64,000 nt of DNA from Selaginella moellendorffii (taxonomy: Eukaryota > Streptophyta > Lycopodiopsida > Selaginellales > Selaginellaceae), in assembly GCF_000143415.4 (NCBI RefSeq), contig NW_003314304.1:1416841-1480840 (forward strand). Reading direction: 5' to 3'. This document shows positions 44,999-56,079 of this stretch, one piece after another. The translations under genes and the position numbers were made by a program. Within the stretch, counting starts at the first letter, position 1. Each line of letters begins with the position of its first letter. The notes under the pieces were generated by a model. That model ran no database searches. It was given only the letters and a program-made list of their open reading frames with translations, and was not told the DNA's origin.

Positions 44999-46616
44999 AT
45001 GGCTGGGGTGGCCCCGAAGTGCTCGGCGCCGGCGCTACGCCCGCTAGGGTTTGGCGATCGATGGCAGCGGAGAGCGCTTGCGGTGCCATCGGCGGCGAGA
45101 GCGCGCCGTGCCAATGCGCTGGTTGCGCGATCCAAGTAAGATTCGCTCTAGAGGTCGCATCGCGAGAATGTGGCTGGGGATTTGGCTTGCTTTTCGCTCC
45201 AGCGAAAAGATTTGCATTTTCAGCTCCGATGACCGCGTGCCTTTTTGTTTGTCTAGATTTTCGGAAGTGGAAAGCATGAACAAACACTTTGGAATCAAAG
45301 GCATTGAGGTTGAGAGTGGTCTGGGCGATCTTCCGAAGGTAGTGCTGTGTAGCTCTGAAGGAAGGTAGTGATTTTTCCTCGCGTTTGGATTTTTTTCTAC
45401 AACTTTTTCGTTTTTTTTCTTCTTCCAGCACTGCAGAGATTTATCTTTTTGGCGCGTGTATCACCTCGTGGAGAACTGTTTCTGGAGACGAGCTGCTCTT
45501 CGTGAGGCCAGATGCGGTCTTTGATGGAACGAAGCCAATCAGGTGACGAGTTTTCAAGCTTCTCGAGCAGTGATTGATGACTTGCGAATTTTTTCTTTTG
45601 TAGTGGTGGGATCCCTCATTGTTTTCCTCAGTTTGGACCAGGTGTTATGCAACAGGTGTGTGCATGCTTTTCTTACACTTCGCTTATCTATGGATCGTTT
45701 CGATAACAGCATGGTTTCGCGAGAAATGTTCCATGGACATTGTCGACGACTGAAAACTATTCCGGCTGTCCCTCCGTTACTCTGGAGCTCGAGCCCTCCG
45801 ATTACAGCCGCAACATGTGGGACTGCGACTTCAAAATCGAGTATAAGGTGTCTTTTTCTCCACTGATCTAGAGCATTGGGACTTATGATCTCCCGCTTTC
45901 TTTTCAGGTCACACTAGAGCCAGAAGCTCTCAAAACACACATTCATGTAAAAAATGTCGACAACAAAGAGTTCTCGTTCACCACAGCTCTCCACAACTAC
46001 TTTCACGTAAGCTTCTATCCTACTTGCTTGGCTTGTGGAGGACTAAGTTTAACTTCCAGGCAGCCATTGGTGATGTGTGTATCAAAGGTTTGAAAGGATG
46101 TAAAACTCTGAACAAAGACCCCGATCCCAAGAATCCAACACCCGGTGTCGAGAAGAGGTAGTGATATCGCTTTATTCTTTTCGTTTTTGATCACTTCTCT
46201 AAGATGTTTTCTTCTCCAGGGACGAAATAACGTTTTCAGGATTCTACGATTGTATGTACTTGAATGCCCCGAGAGAAGTGATACTGGAAAACGGCCTCGG
46301 CAATACCATCTCGATCAGAAACAAAGGGTACGTAACTTACGAGTCCCTTTTTTTTTTTCTTGAGCTTGGCCTCTCAAATCTCGCAAACTTCAGGTGGACG
46401 GACGCAGTGCTCTGGAATCCATACCTGACTTTGAAGGAATCCTACTTGAACTTCGTCTGCGTCGAGAATGCCAAAGTAAGTTTTTGCTCGATTCGATTCA
46501 TCCATTTCTTTCGCTCTGGAATTCTGGAATTCGTGTGTGTCTAGCTTGATAAGGTGGTGTTGCAACCTGGAGAAGCGTGGGCAGCGGAGCAATTCTTGAG
46601 AGTTTGTAGCGAGTAG
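44999..46616 (+). CDS. Glucose-6-phosphate 1-epimerase (aldose 1-epimerase family), plastid-type
   Basis: Interconverts alpha and beta glucose 6-phosphate. Ten exons fit in phase: 44999-45135, 45257-45364, 45429-45542, 45604-45655, 45710-45847, 45908-46006, 46060-46157, 46220-46327, 46394-46475, 46545-46616. Seen: basic Ala/Arg-rich first exon (likely transit peptide), AEIYLFGACITSW, ELLFVRPDA, GGIPHCFPQFGPG and QHGFARN with the catalytic-site His, TALHNYF, GLKGCKTLNKDPDPKNP, WTDAVLWNP, and a C-terminal QPGEAW carrying the expected acidic residue. Matches the plant chloroplast-type epimerase along its length. A fragment of its exon 2 region lies at 25335-25430. Confidence 0.95.
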
Positions 46617-46713
46617 AGAGGTTTGTAAATTCGAAGAATTTTTTTTCCGAATCATCGATGTTCTTGGTGGTGTATACTTTGGACTTAGTTTTCTATGGGC
46701 TCTTTTAAAAGAG

Positions 46714-48628
46714 ATGGCATTCTTCTCAATAGATTCGTCTTGTGCGCTATGGCGCTTCCATTTTTTAGGTTTGCGCGCGCGCGCCAGGGATCTGTGCGAT
46801 GTGCCGCTCAAGAAGCGGCGCCACGATCTCATCTGGAAGAAGCAGCGCGTCCGTGTCGCCAAGGCGAGGTATGGATCGATCGATGTGAGTTTTTGCATCA
46901 TGGCAGCGCAACGATAGCTGAAATCGATCTCTTTCTGGAGCAGGCCAGAGAGCTACTGCTACGATCGCCTCCTCCCTTGCCCTGGCGATGATCTCCCAGT
47001 GCGCATCGAGCATCTCTTCGTGGAAAAGAATGGGAATGTGGTGGATTACCTTTGCCAGGCTTTGTCACTGCCATCTCTGTGAGTAGCAAGCATTGTTCTT
47101 CGTATCATTGCGTGAGTAACTTTATTCTTTTCTCGCGTTTGTGTAGATATGTGAATGATTTGATCGAGTTTGGAGCTGTCTACCATGCGCTGCGATGCTC
47201 CGAGCCGCCCGAGACCGCTCCAAAGGAGCATATGGAGTTTTACAAGAGAGCTCTGGCTATGGATTTGCCTCGCGTGAAAGGAATGTCGGTCCAGGAATCA
47301 CAAAAGGCTCGAAGAATCGTGAGTAAGCACGAAGAAGTTGAGGCTGGCTCTTACATGCGAGTACACGTCCATCCCCGGCGTTTTCCCAGGCAAGAAACTC
47401 TGGCTGGTTGCTTTTTCTCTCTTGTTTATACTCGTGTCTTCTTTGTGGTTAGATGCTATGAAGTGGACTGGAAATCCAGGATCCTGGCCGAGAATGATCT
47501 CTTTGTGGTCTTGGACAAACCAGCTGGTGTGTCGGTATGTGATTTTTTTTTCTCATCTAGAATGGATTCGTGAAAGAAAAATCTATGATTTCGTTCAGGT
47601 TGGAGGCAGTGTTGATAATCTGGAGGAATCGTGTGTCACTTTTGCATCTCGAGCACTTGGCATGGCGTTTCCTCTGCTCGTTACGCACCAGATTGACAAC
47701 TGCACTGAAGGATGGTAAAGGTTTGCTTTGCAAACTTATTTAGTTCATTGCTTTCTCTTCTCAAAAAGTTTTTTTTTTGTCCTGCTGGCGTAGTGTCGTT
47801 CTTGCCAAGGATAAGGATTTCGTCTCGAACTTCAATCGGCTGCTACGGGTCTGAGATTGAAAACTTTTATCTTTTCTCAATTCCGAGCTTAACAGATTGG
47901 AAAAAAACAGACTAGAAAGGTGGACAAACGGTACCTTGTTCTGGCGGCTTCCCCAGTTCCGCTAGGAATCGTGAGCCATTACATGCGACCGGATCATTTC
48001 GCTCCTCATCTTTTAAGTCAAGGTATCGTAGTAACCATGCCAGGGACTGCTACTAAGTAATCACCTTTGCAGACAAACGCCAAGGATGGCACTTGTGCTC
48101 GATGGAAGTCTTGCAATGCCACCAAGTAGAATGGCCGTCGGAGGCACGACTACGCGAGAATGGTGTCAGCAATTGCGAGTTGGAGCACGATGGTCACGCT
48201 TACGAATGCGAAGTAAAACTTCTCACCGGGAAAACACACCAGGTTCTATACAGCTCTCTCTTTTCTTCTCCGACATACATACCAAGCTTTTTAACTCTCA
48301 GGTTCGAGCTCAATTCGCTGCTCTAGGAGCTCCCATTCTCGGCGACACGATTTACATCCCAGCTGCGATTGCTCGTCGGCAAAACCGTGCGATCGATCCG
48401 GTTCTTCGAGACGATGGCCAGTGGAGCGAAGAGCGAGAAGAGAGATGGATCCTTCACCATGGATCCAGCGCTCCCAAGCTAGCGATCGGCCTCCAGGCAT
48501 CGTCCATTTCGTGGATTGGCGACACAACCATCGATATCCTCCTGGTGGACGAAGAACCGATTGATCGAGAAAGCTCACAAAGTAACTTTAGTTTCCACGC
48601 AAGCAGTCCTTGGTGGAGAGCTACGTAA
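46714..48628 (+). CDS. RluA-family RNA pseudouridine synthase (plastid-type), copy 2
   Basis: Paralogue of the gene at 38579-40560, same exon order. Exons: 46714-46868, 46944-47078, 47147-47389, 47453-47534, 47599-47714, 47794-47848, 47911-48022, 48073-48242, 48302-48628. Seen: RIEHLFVEKNGNVVDYL, YVNDLIEFGAVYHALRC, GSYMRVHVHPRRFPR, CYEVDWKSRI, DKPAGVS, THQIDNCTEGC with the likely catalytic Asp, GIVSHYMRPDHF, KLLTGKTHQ, FAALGAPILGDTIYIPAAIAR. The intron at 47390-47452 has a GC donor (CCCAG/GCAAGA) where copy 1 has GT. The presequence differs fully from that of copy 1, so targeting may differ. The start 98 bases after the epimerase stop suggests very tight gene packing. Confidence 0.93.
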
Positions 48629-48824
48629 AACTTTTGCCACGGTAATTAACTGTATGGTAGAATATGAATCCGTCGATTTGATGGAATCTGGGCCGTCGAT
48701 TCGCGCCAGTGGACAATTGGAGCTTTTTTAGCTCCCTTTAGGGTTTAGAGGGAGGAGGCGATGGCGATGGCGATGGCGGGGTAGCGCGCCGAGAGAAAAG
48801 GTACCGGAAATTCGACGCAGAGCT

Positions 48825-50188
48825 ATGGATGCATTCCCGCAATCTCATCATCTCGCGGGAGCCTACGCGAATTCTTCCAGAGCTGCTCCATCCAGCTATT
48901 TCGCGCCGCCGATGACGATTCCGGCCGAGCCCTACGCGGGTAATCTCCCCGCGTCGCTGCCTTTGAATTCCCAGCACCTCTCCGCCCTCAAGCAAGAGGC
49001 CGAATTGGAGGCCTTGCTAAGCTTCCCGGACGATTCTTCCAATCCGGGCGAGAATTTTCCACTTGGCTCGGAGCGGCCGACTTGGGCGGAGGCGGAGCTT
49101 GTTCCAGAGGACGACATCATTGCCACTTGCTGGAATGGCTTTCCCAGCCAGAATGGTGGCCTGCCACAGGTATGAGCTCCTTGTTTTCTCTTGTTTGTGA
49201 TCGATCGAGAGCTTTGTTCTGTGTAGGAGGCTAGTGACATGCCGCCAAACGCTCTTGGATTTGCGAGCCAGCCATCGACGTCCGCTGGCACTGCTGCCTT
49301 GACCACCTCACCGATGCTCAAGCAGCGTTTGAGATGGACTCCGGAGCTACACGAGCGGTTTGTGGATGCTGTGAGCAAGCTCGGTGGCGCTGAAAGTAAG
49401 TCCTTTTGATACATCCATCCATCCATCCATTCTCTGATGTGTTTTTTCTTTTCTTTGATGATAGAAGCGACGCCAAAGGCTATCTTGACAGTCATGGACG
49501 TGCAGGGGATAAACATTCTCCATGTCAAAAGCCACCTCCAGGTGTGTTTTGTGCATTGAGCTTTCATTCCAAAGCTTCAAGCTTTTGTTTGCAGAAGTAT
49601 CGCCTCGTAAAGGACATTCCAAATTATGGCGAAGGTAGCTTTCGTCCGGACATGAATAGTTCATGCTATGACTAAACCCGTGTTTGTGCTTGTGTTTCAG
49701 CAAAACCAGAGAAGAAGAGAAACACTGCTCCAAACTTTGACGCGTAAGCTCTTGGAGGAAGTTTCTTTCTTTTTAGTACTTGTTCCTTATTTCTTTCTCT
49801 GTTGCTTGCTATGGCAGGGCACTGAGGGTGCAAATAGAAGTACAGAAGCAACTACACGCACAGCTGGAGGTAACGTTTTCCCTTTCTTCTTTCCAGTGCA
49901 AAACTCCGGGTCCTGTTCTTTCTCCAGCTACAACGACAATTACAGCTCCAAATTGAAGCACAAGCGAAGAACTTGAAGAACATGTTTGAGTTCCAGCAAA
50001 AGGTTGAGGTGAACCAGCAGTGCAAGAAGGAGCCAGAGGAGGCTGCTCCAGCAGCGCCGCAGTCGACAGTAACCGAGGCTGCAGCTAGCGTCTCGTCAGA
50101 CGCCGAGTGCCTTGAACCGGCCTCCAAGAAATCCAAGATTTCGGAGGAGCAAAGGCAAAATTCTATCACCATTGACGACGAGAGATAG
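48825..50188 (+). CDS. PHL: MYB-CC (GARP) transcription factor, PHR1-like
   Basis: PHR1-type factors bind P1BS sites (GNATATNC) as dimers and activate phosphate-starvation genes. Exons: 48825-49169, 49227-49395, 49465-49541, 49595-49634, 49701-49743, 49818-49869, 49928-50188, about 304 residues. The MYB domain reads RLRWTPELHERFVDAVSKLG, ATPKAILTVMDVQGIN, HVKSHLQKYR; the coiled coil with the CC signature follows (LRVQIEVQKQLHAQLE, LQLQIEAQ), then an acidic, Ser-rich tail with a KKSK basic patch. An acidic/Pro-rich N-terminus precedes the MYB domain. Whether it controls phosphate responses cannot be told from sequence alone, but the PHO1 gene in this window has two P1BS sites. Confidence 0.93.
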
Positions 50189-51047
50189 AGATTGTATACT
50201 AGCGGTTTCGTGTCAATGGCATTGCCTCTAGAAAAGGACACCATGCCTCCGAGAATAACTGTAATCTATTCATTTAATTTTCAGCTATAACTTTCAGAGA
50301 TCACTCTTGCTGCGCTCTTTGGAAGGTTTGGTACGCTCTTCTGCTTTGGATGCACACTTGACCACTACACAATCTCGGATTGCCGTACCTTAATCTTTAG
50401 GCTCTTTGGCTTGCGAAGCTCCAAAGGATACCTGCGAGCGATGGTGTTTAGATCATTTTTATCTCATAAAAATCGATGAGATACAAACCATCTGCGATTG
50501 TCCATCTGGAACGCATACATCTCGTTCATAAAAACGCTGTGCAGGCAAAAATCATTAGTTTTTCTGATGACCAACACATGCATTCAAACCTTTATCATAA
50601 GTATCAACTACACCGCCAAACAAGATGGCTCGTCTCTTGTGGACAACACGCACAAATATCTCATCTAAATAAACAGCAAGCTGAAAACCAGTTCTAGCTG
50701 AAGGCCAGGAAGCTTTGCCACTGCAAAAGAAAATCAGTTTCGTTGTTAAAAAACAAGGAAGAACGATGAGGGACAGAAACAAACCTTACAATTGTCTAAA
50801 TCCAGCACTTAAAGATCATTGAAGTACCTGTGTCAAAAATTCAATATTAAACATTTACACTGCTGAAACAGCCGACCTTTCTTCCCTCGGCGTGTCATAA
50901 AATCCACCAAATGGAATCATTTTATGTTTGTTTATGGTCTTGTCCTTTCCGTTTAATTCCTAAATTAACTCTTACATTACCGCTGGCATATGCACTGCTG
51001 GCAAGGTTCATGCTCTCCACTGCCCCTTCGATCCAGGGCAAACTTCC
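50189..51047. other. Intergenic region between PHR-like and ROCO-like genes
   Basis: Includes the 3' UTR of the PHR-like gene and the presumed promoter of the next gene. No further gene, RNA or repeat is recognised. Confidence 0.5.
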
Positions 51048-54000
51048 ATGGAGGAGGAGCGACGAGAGATCTGCTGTGCCTCTGTCAAGGAGATCAAGGA
51101 GGCTCTCGCAGCGAAGCGGGACAACAAGCGGCACTTCAATGCGATTCATTTTTTTTGTGGGCAGATCTCGAGGCTGGAGGCGCTTGACTCATCCAAAGGT
51201 GAGTTTGTTGATCAGGTGAGTGCTACCGTCGAGAGTTTTGGAGGCACAGAGGAGGATCTGATTGGTGTGCTCAACTGGTGCATTTCAAATCCGCCCTGTT
51301 TAGACAGGGCTCTGGATGTGGGAGATGCTCCTGGTGATGGCAGTTCGTCTGCTGCTGCTGCTGCTGCTGCTGCTCACATTGACATTCTCAAGGCCGCTTT
51401 GGTACCACAGCTCGACATCAGATTCATCCACTTCGCTGCCAGGGTCGCTTGTAGGTTGGGCATTCCCAGTGATCGAATGCAAAGGGTGGCAGAGGGCATT
51501 GCTCCTCCTCAGCAGGGACAGGATATTGGCCAGATTGAGGTGCAGAGGTTTGCAAAGCTGATGATGACAGAGGAATTCAAAGTCTTCAAAGGGCTAGGTT
51601 TCTATTGGGAAGGCAAAGACATCCTCACACCACCTCAGGAGCTTGAGTTGGCCTTTGCTCAGCTCGACTGCTTGACATACCTCTTCTTGCGCAATGTTCG
51701 GAACCCAGAGACTCTCGTCCTTAGGAAAGCAGGAAACAACTTGAAACGTCTCGAATTGCTGGCGAACAGGATGACAGTGGAAGGATTTGGGAAATTGAGT
51801 AGGGATCTGGCAAGTCAGGAGTGCAAGGTGGAAGAGTTAGCCATCGTTCTGGATGAGGGCATTGCCAAGGAAGGGTGGGAACAGGCATTTCAGAATGGCA
51901 TTTGCAATAAGCTAGTAGAACTGAGGGCATCGTTTCCAGAGGGGGCAGGTGAAGCACTCTTCAAGGCACTCACTTGTCCAAACTGTTCGCTCCGAAGACT
52001 ACACCTAGATGAGGAAAGTGATGCTGCAGTGTTGCCATGGGTATGCAAGGCTCTTCAGGAGGGCACCAGCCTGTCAGTTTTAGATTGCCGAAGACAGAGT
52101 GAGGACCTGAGCAATGCAACGGGCCTGGGTGAGGCCCTGAGCAGCGCTAAGTGTGGCTTGGAGGAACTCAGCGTTACTCTTTATCCAGGTGATGGTGGTG
52201 GATGGTTGGGCAAAGCGCTACAAAATCCCAATTGCAAGCTGATCAAGCTCAACCTTGAACTTGATTGTCCCAACGAGGGAGGAGGAATGGTCTGTGACAG
52301 CAGTCTGTGGTCAGCTCTCTCAAGCCCACATTGTAAGCTGCGCCATTTGGAAATAAGTGGTATCTCGGGAAGAGAGTTACCGTTGGAGATTGCCAAGGGC
52401 ATAGAGAAGAGCCAACTGGAGCATTTGGGTATATGGAGGTGCAAAATCACGAATGGGGAGCTCTTTTGGAAAGCTATCACCAGCTGCAAGTCTCTGAAAG
52501 CTTTGTCATGTCACTCGGAACTGCCATGGAGGTGCCTTTTGGGAAGCAGCATTGAAGACTTGGAAATACGTCAGGAAGAAATTGAAAAGCTGGAAGAGCT
52601 TTGCCAGTTGCTGGGGGATCCAAAATGCAAGGTGCGCAGATTCAGGGCTCCTTTTCTTAGAAGTGATGCACAGAAAAGACAAATTCTGGCTGCCCTGGAG
52701 GAAAACTACCAAAGCCTCGTGGAAGAGCTTGATATAGGCAGTGATTCCGAAGCTTCTGAAGCTTTCAAGCAGAGGTGTTCTGGTCTTTTAGAGCGGAATG
52801 CAATCTTCCAGCAGAGTGCATTCAAAGACTTTGGCAACCCGTCAACAGCAAAGCTCTTCTTGTGTGGTGCTAGCAGGGTTGGAAAGACCACAATAAAAAA
52901 AAACCTCTGCCGCAGAGTGTCTTGGTTTCCATCATGTCTCCAAAGGCATGCTTCAACAGCAGGCATTGAGCTGCAACCACTTGTCTATGCGACCACCAAA
53001 CAAAAGCTGCTCATTTGCGACCTGGCTGGACAGGAAGAGTTCCATGCTTTCCACCAGTACTTTCTCAGAGGAAGTGAGAAGGATCTCTTCTTGATCGTAT
53101 GCAAGGTGGAGGATGACAATTGTGAGGTTTTCAAGCAGAATTTGGTTTACTGGCTGAGGTTCATCGCTTCACATCAATCAGCCTCACCCAAAAGGAAGCC
53201 CAGGGTCTTGATTGCCTTGAACTTTTTCACTCCAGAACCCGACTTTGACCCAAAGGAGGTGGTTTCTGCAATAATCTCCGACAAAGGCTATGGGCAAGTA
53301 CTTGAGTTTGGGACAGATCTTTGTTTTGAGGTGGTGGCCACTCAAGTGAAAGATTTAAGGGGGATAAAAACCATGTTGGGGAGTTGCTTGGAAGAACTGC
53401 TGTCAGCCCAGCAACAAATACCACAGGAATGTCTCAAAGCAAAGAGGAAATTGGTACAAGATCCAAGTCACAAGAAGGTCATACCCCTAGATAAAGTTGG
53501 CAAAATCCTCTTGCCTCACAGCAGTTCCAAGAATGTTCTCAAATTCGTCTTGCAATTTCTACATGATTCTGGTGATGCAATTTACTTTGGCTTGGGACAT
53601 GAAGAGGACGACATTGTGTCTCAATTTGTCATCTTAGATGTCCAATGGTTTATCAAGGATGTGGTGCAACTCTTCATACATACTGAGACAAGCAAACTCA
53701 AAAGTCAAATGGAAACACACAGAGTTAAACATCAGTTGAAGCAACAATGTGGGAACCAAGACAAAATAGTGGAGTACATTCTTGGAGTGCTCCATGAGAT
53801 GGGAGTGATATTGCCTTGGGATGATACATGGGATGGGAATTGGCATAACTTGCCCAAAGAGTTGATAATGCCAACACTATTGCAAGAAGAATATTCACCT
53901 CCAGAATATTTATTATTGCCATCAGTGCCAATTGACACTCAAAAAAACCACAACTACTGGGGCAGGAGGTTTGAATGCAAAGACAAGGACTTGAAATTGT

Positions 54001-55352
54001 TTCCTGCAAGTATTTTCACAAAGATCCAAGTTAAACTTCACAAATTAAGCAAGCAAGGTATCAGGCTTGGGAATGGATGGGTGGCTTTGAAAGAAAACCT
54101 TATCGAGACAATTGTGAGAGTTGGGGGAGACACAGATAATTGGAAAGATAGGCAATGGGTTGATGTCATCATCTATTACCCAAAAGAGGTAGAGAATGCA
54201 CCAAGGCCAGATTTGGAAAAAGAAGCTGAAGGATGGATGGAAAAAATTAGAAATTGCATTATTGGGGTATGCATGGAGGATTGCCCATTTTTGGAAATTG
54301 AAGAAAATGTGATAAGGCGTGGTTATGTGTGGAAAAGGATACTAAATAAGGTAGGTAAACCAAAATCATGGGATGCAGTTATTTGTCCACTAAAGCAAGT
54401 CAAATATGAAGCAAGAGAAAGAGGTTTAGACTACTCCCACACTTGGAATTATTCACATGAAGTAGAGAGTTGGGATGTGATTAGTGATTTGAAGGTCTCA
54501 GATGAGAATGCTTTGGCCAAGTTATTGATGCCCAATGAGCAAAAACATGAAGTGGTGAATAAGTTTGTTGAACTTCATGAACTCTTGAAGGACTATAAGG
54601 AGGTTGGAGAAGTCACAATTCCCAAGGCATCATCAGATGTTATCGAGTTTCCAAATGTTGAAGACTTAAAACTTGATGCAATCTTTAGATATATTAAGAA
54701 TCGTTTTGATAAGGTGGATATGAAACTTGATGACATTGAAGTAAGCATTAACAAGCTCAAGAATGAACTCAAGTGTACCATGGAGAAAGTGAATACAATC
54801 CATACAACATGTTTGCAGGTATTATTGAAATTGGAGACAGATTGCCCAAAATATCCATATATTCTTGATGAGAATAATAGGTGGAAAAATTACAGTAAAA
54901 TACTGGGAACACATGTTAAACTTCACTACTTGTGTGAATGGCCTAGAGGAACTTATACTCAGGGAACTAAAGGTCATCAAGTGAAGAGTTCTATAGGTGT
55001 TGAATTGGATCTCCCACCAAATTGGCTCAAGAAATTTGCTCCAATACTTAAACATACATTGATCCTATTATTTATTGGGGCCAAAGTTGGAGGATATTTT
55101 GTTGGTGTTGGAGAGATAATGAATGCAATGGTGGATGAAATCAAGGGAAGCCTTATAAGCTTTTTGGATGCATGTCTTCTCAAAAGCAAGCTAACTACAA
55201 ATCCCAAAGCAGAAGATGTGCAAGAAATATTTAAGCTAGTGATAACTAAATTTGAGAAAAAAGAAAAGCAGGAGACAATCATGGAAAAATATTTTGCTCT
55301 TCATCCCATAATCCTAGAGGGAAGAAAAATATGGGTTTGCAAAGGTATTTAG
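51048..55352 (+). CDS. LRR-Roc-COR (ROCO family) protein, TORNADO1-like, intronless, 1434 aa
   Basis: Layout by residue: helical N-terminus (1-95); poly-Ala run near 103-110 coded by a GCT repeat; leucine-rich repeats of the ribonuclease-inhibitor type, about 200-560 (LVLRKAGNNLKRLELL, CSLRRLHLDEESDA, CKLRHLEISGISG); Roc GTPase with P-loop GASRVGKTT at about 607-615, switch II DLAGQEEF at about 658, FLIVCKVED; COR-like region about 830-960 (LHDSGDAIYF, ILDVQWFIKDVVQLF); then coiled coil, a hydrophobic segment LILLFIGAKVGGYFVGVG, and a Lys-rich end. The DLAGQEEF and YWLRFIAS wording resembles plant TORNADO1. The base-recognition motif (NKxD or THxD) is not evident where expected (LNFFTPEPD). 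The 5' half is GC-richer than the 3' half. ATG sits in CCATGG. Confidence 0.85.
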   Translation: MEEERREICCASVKEIKEALAAKRDNKRHFNAIHFFCGQISRLEALDSSKGEFVDQVSATVESFGGTEEDLIGVLNWCISNPPCLDRALDVGDAPGDGSSSAAAAAAAAHIDILKAALVPQLDIRFIHFAARVACRLGIPSDRMQRVAEGIAPPQQGQDIGQIEVQRFAKLMMTEEFKVFKGLGFYWEGKDILTPPQELELAFAQLDCLTYLFLRNVRNPETLVLRKAGNNLKRLELLANRMTVEGFGKLSRDLASQECKVEELAIVLDEGIAKEGWEQAFQNGICNKLVELRASFPEGAGEALFKALTCPNCSLRRLHLDEESDAAVLPWVCKALQEGTSLSVLDCRRQSEDLSNATGLGEALSSAKCGLEELSVTLYPGDGGGWLGKALQNPNCKLIKLNLELDCPNEGGGMVCDSSLWSALSSPHCKLRHLEISGISGRELPLEIAKGIEKSQLEHLGIWRCKITNGELFWKAITSCKSLKALSCHSELPWRCLLGSSIEDLEIRQEEIEKLEELCQLLGDPKCKVRRFRAPFLRSDAQKRQILAALEENYQSLVEELDIGSDSEASEAFKQRCSGLLERNAIFQQSAFKDFGNPSTAKLFLCGASRVGKTTIKKNLCRRVSWFPSCLQRHASTAGIELQPLVYATTKQKLLICDLAGQEEFHAFHQYFLRGSEKDLFLIVCKVEDDNCEVFKQNLVYWLRFIASHQSASPKRKPRVLIALNFFTPEPDFDPKEVVSAIISDKGYGQVLEFGTDLCFEVVATQVKDLRGIKTMLGSCLEELLSAQQQIPQECLKAKRKLVQDPSHKKVIPLDKVGKILLPHSSSKNVLKFVLQFLHDSGDAIYFGLGHEEDDIVSQFVILDVQWFIKDVVQLFIHTETSKLKSQMETHRVKHQLKQQCGNQDKIVEYILGVLHEMGVILPWDDTWDGNWHNLPKELIMPTLLQEEYSPPEYLLLPSVPIDTQKNHNYWGRRFECKDKDLKLFPASIFTKIQVKLHKLSKQGIRLGNGWVALKENLIETIVRVGGDTDNWKDRQWVDVIIYYPKEVENAPRPDLEKEAEGWMEKIRNCIIGVCMEDCPFLEIEENVIRRGYVWKRILNKVGKPKSWDAVICPLKQVKYEARERGLDYSHTWNYSHEVESWDVISDLKVSDENALAKLLMPNEQKHEVVNKFVELHELLKDYKEVGEVTIPKASSDVIEFPNVEDLKLDAIFRYIKNRFDKVDMKLDDIEVSINKLKNELKCTMEKVNTIHTTCLQVLLKLETDCPKYPYILDENNRWKNYSKILGTHVKLHYLCEWPRGTYTQGTKGHQVKSSIGVELDLPPNWLKKFAPILKHTLILLFIGAKVGGYFVGVGEIMNAMVDEIKGSLISFLDACLLKSKLTTNPKAEDVQEIFKLVITKFEKKEKQETIMEKYFALHPIILEGRKIWVCKGI

Positions 55353-56070
55353 TATTTAAGTTTTTTGTTTTATCTAACAAATACTATTCTAAAGCAGATC
55401 ATTAATCTATATTTTTATAAGGTGGTTTTGCAAAATGAAGGTAAATAAATATGCTTTATATAGTTATTACTATATGTCTTTAATATGATTGGGTTATATT
55501 TTGTAGCAGAAGTTGATGAGGTAAGTTTATATTATTGCTCTAAAATATTCTTCATATTTATTCTAATGTTCCAAGTTTATTTCAGTGTTGAATGCTTAAT
55601 AATCTAAGTGAAGGAAAATCTAGTTAAATGATTTCATATTAACAACATTTCGATATGAAAACTAAAATTGGGAAAAAAAGGTGATCAGAAGACAAATATT
55701 TTAATATCTATCTCATAATCTTGGATGATAAAACAATATGAATTTACAAAGGTATTTTACATTGAAACATATCTATATTTTTAATTTTATCTAACAGAGA
55801 CTATTAGGGCATTTAAAATAAATCATTGATTATATTAATTTTTGAGGCTATTTGACAAGGCAATGATAAATCAAACGTCATCTATATAGTTATAGCTATG
55901 GCAAAATGTTATTTTTATTATAATTATGCTACATTTCCTAGTATAAGTTGGATAAGGTATCTTTGCATATTGCTTTAAATTTTTTTTTCATATTTATTTT
56001 GATGTTTCAATATTGAATGCTTTAAAAAACATCTACTCAGGTGATTTCATGTTAATTTATGCAAAGCCTT
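55353..56070. other. AT-rich intergenic DNA with a diverged internal repeat
   Basis: Very AT-rich. The stretch 55355-55640 is echoed at 55760-56045 (shared TTTTATCTAACA, GAATGCTT, GATTTCAT...TTAA). No gene recognised. Confidence 0.5.
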
Positions 56071-56079
56071 CCTCCACTG

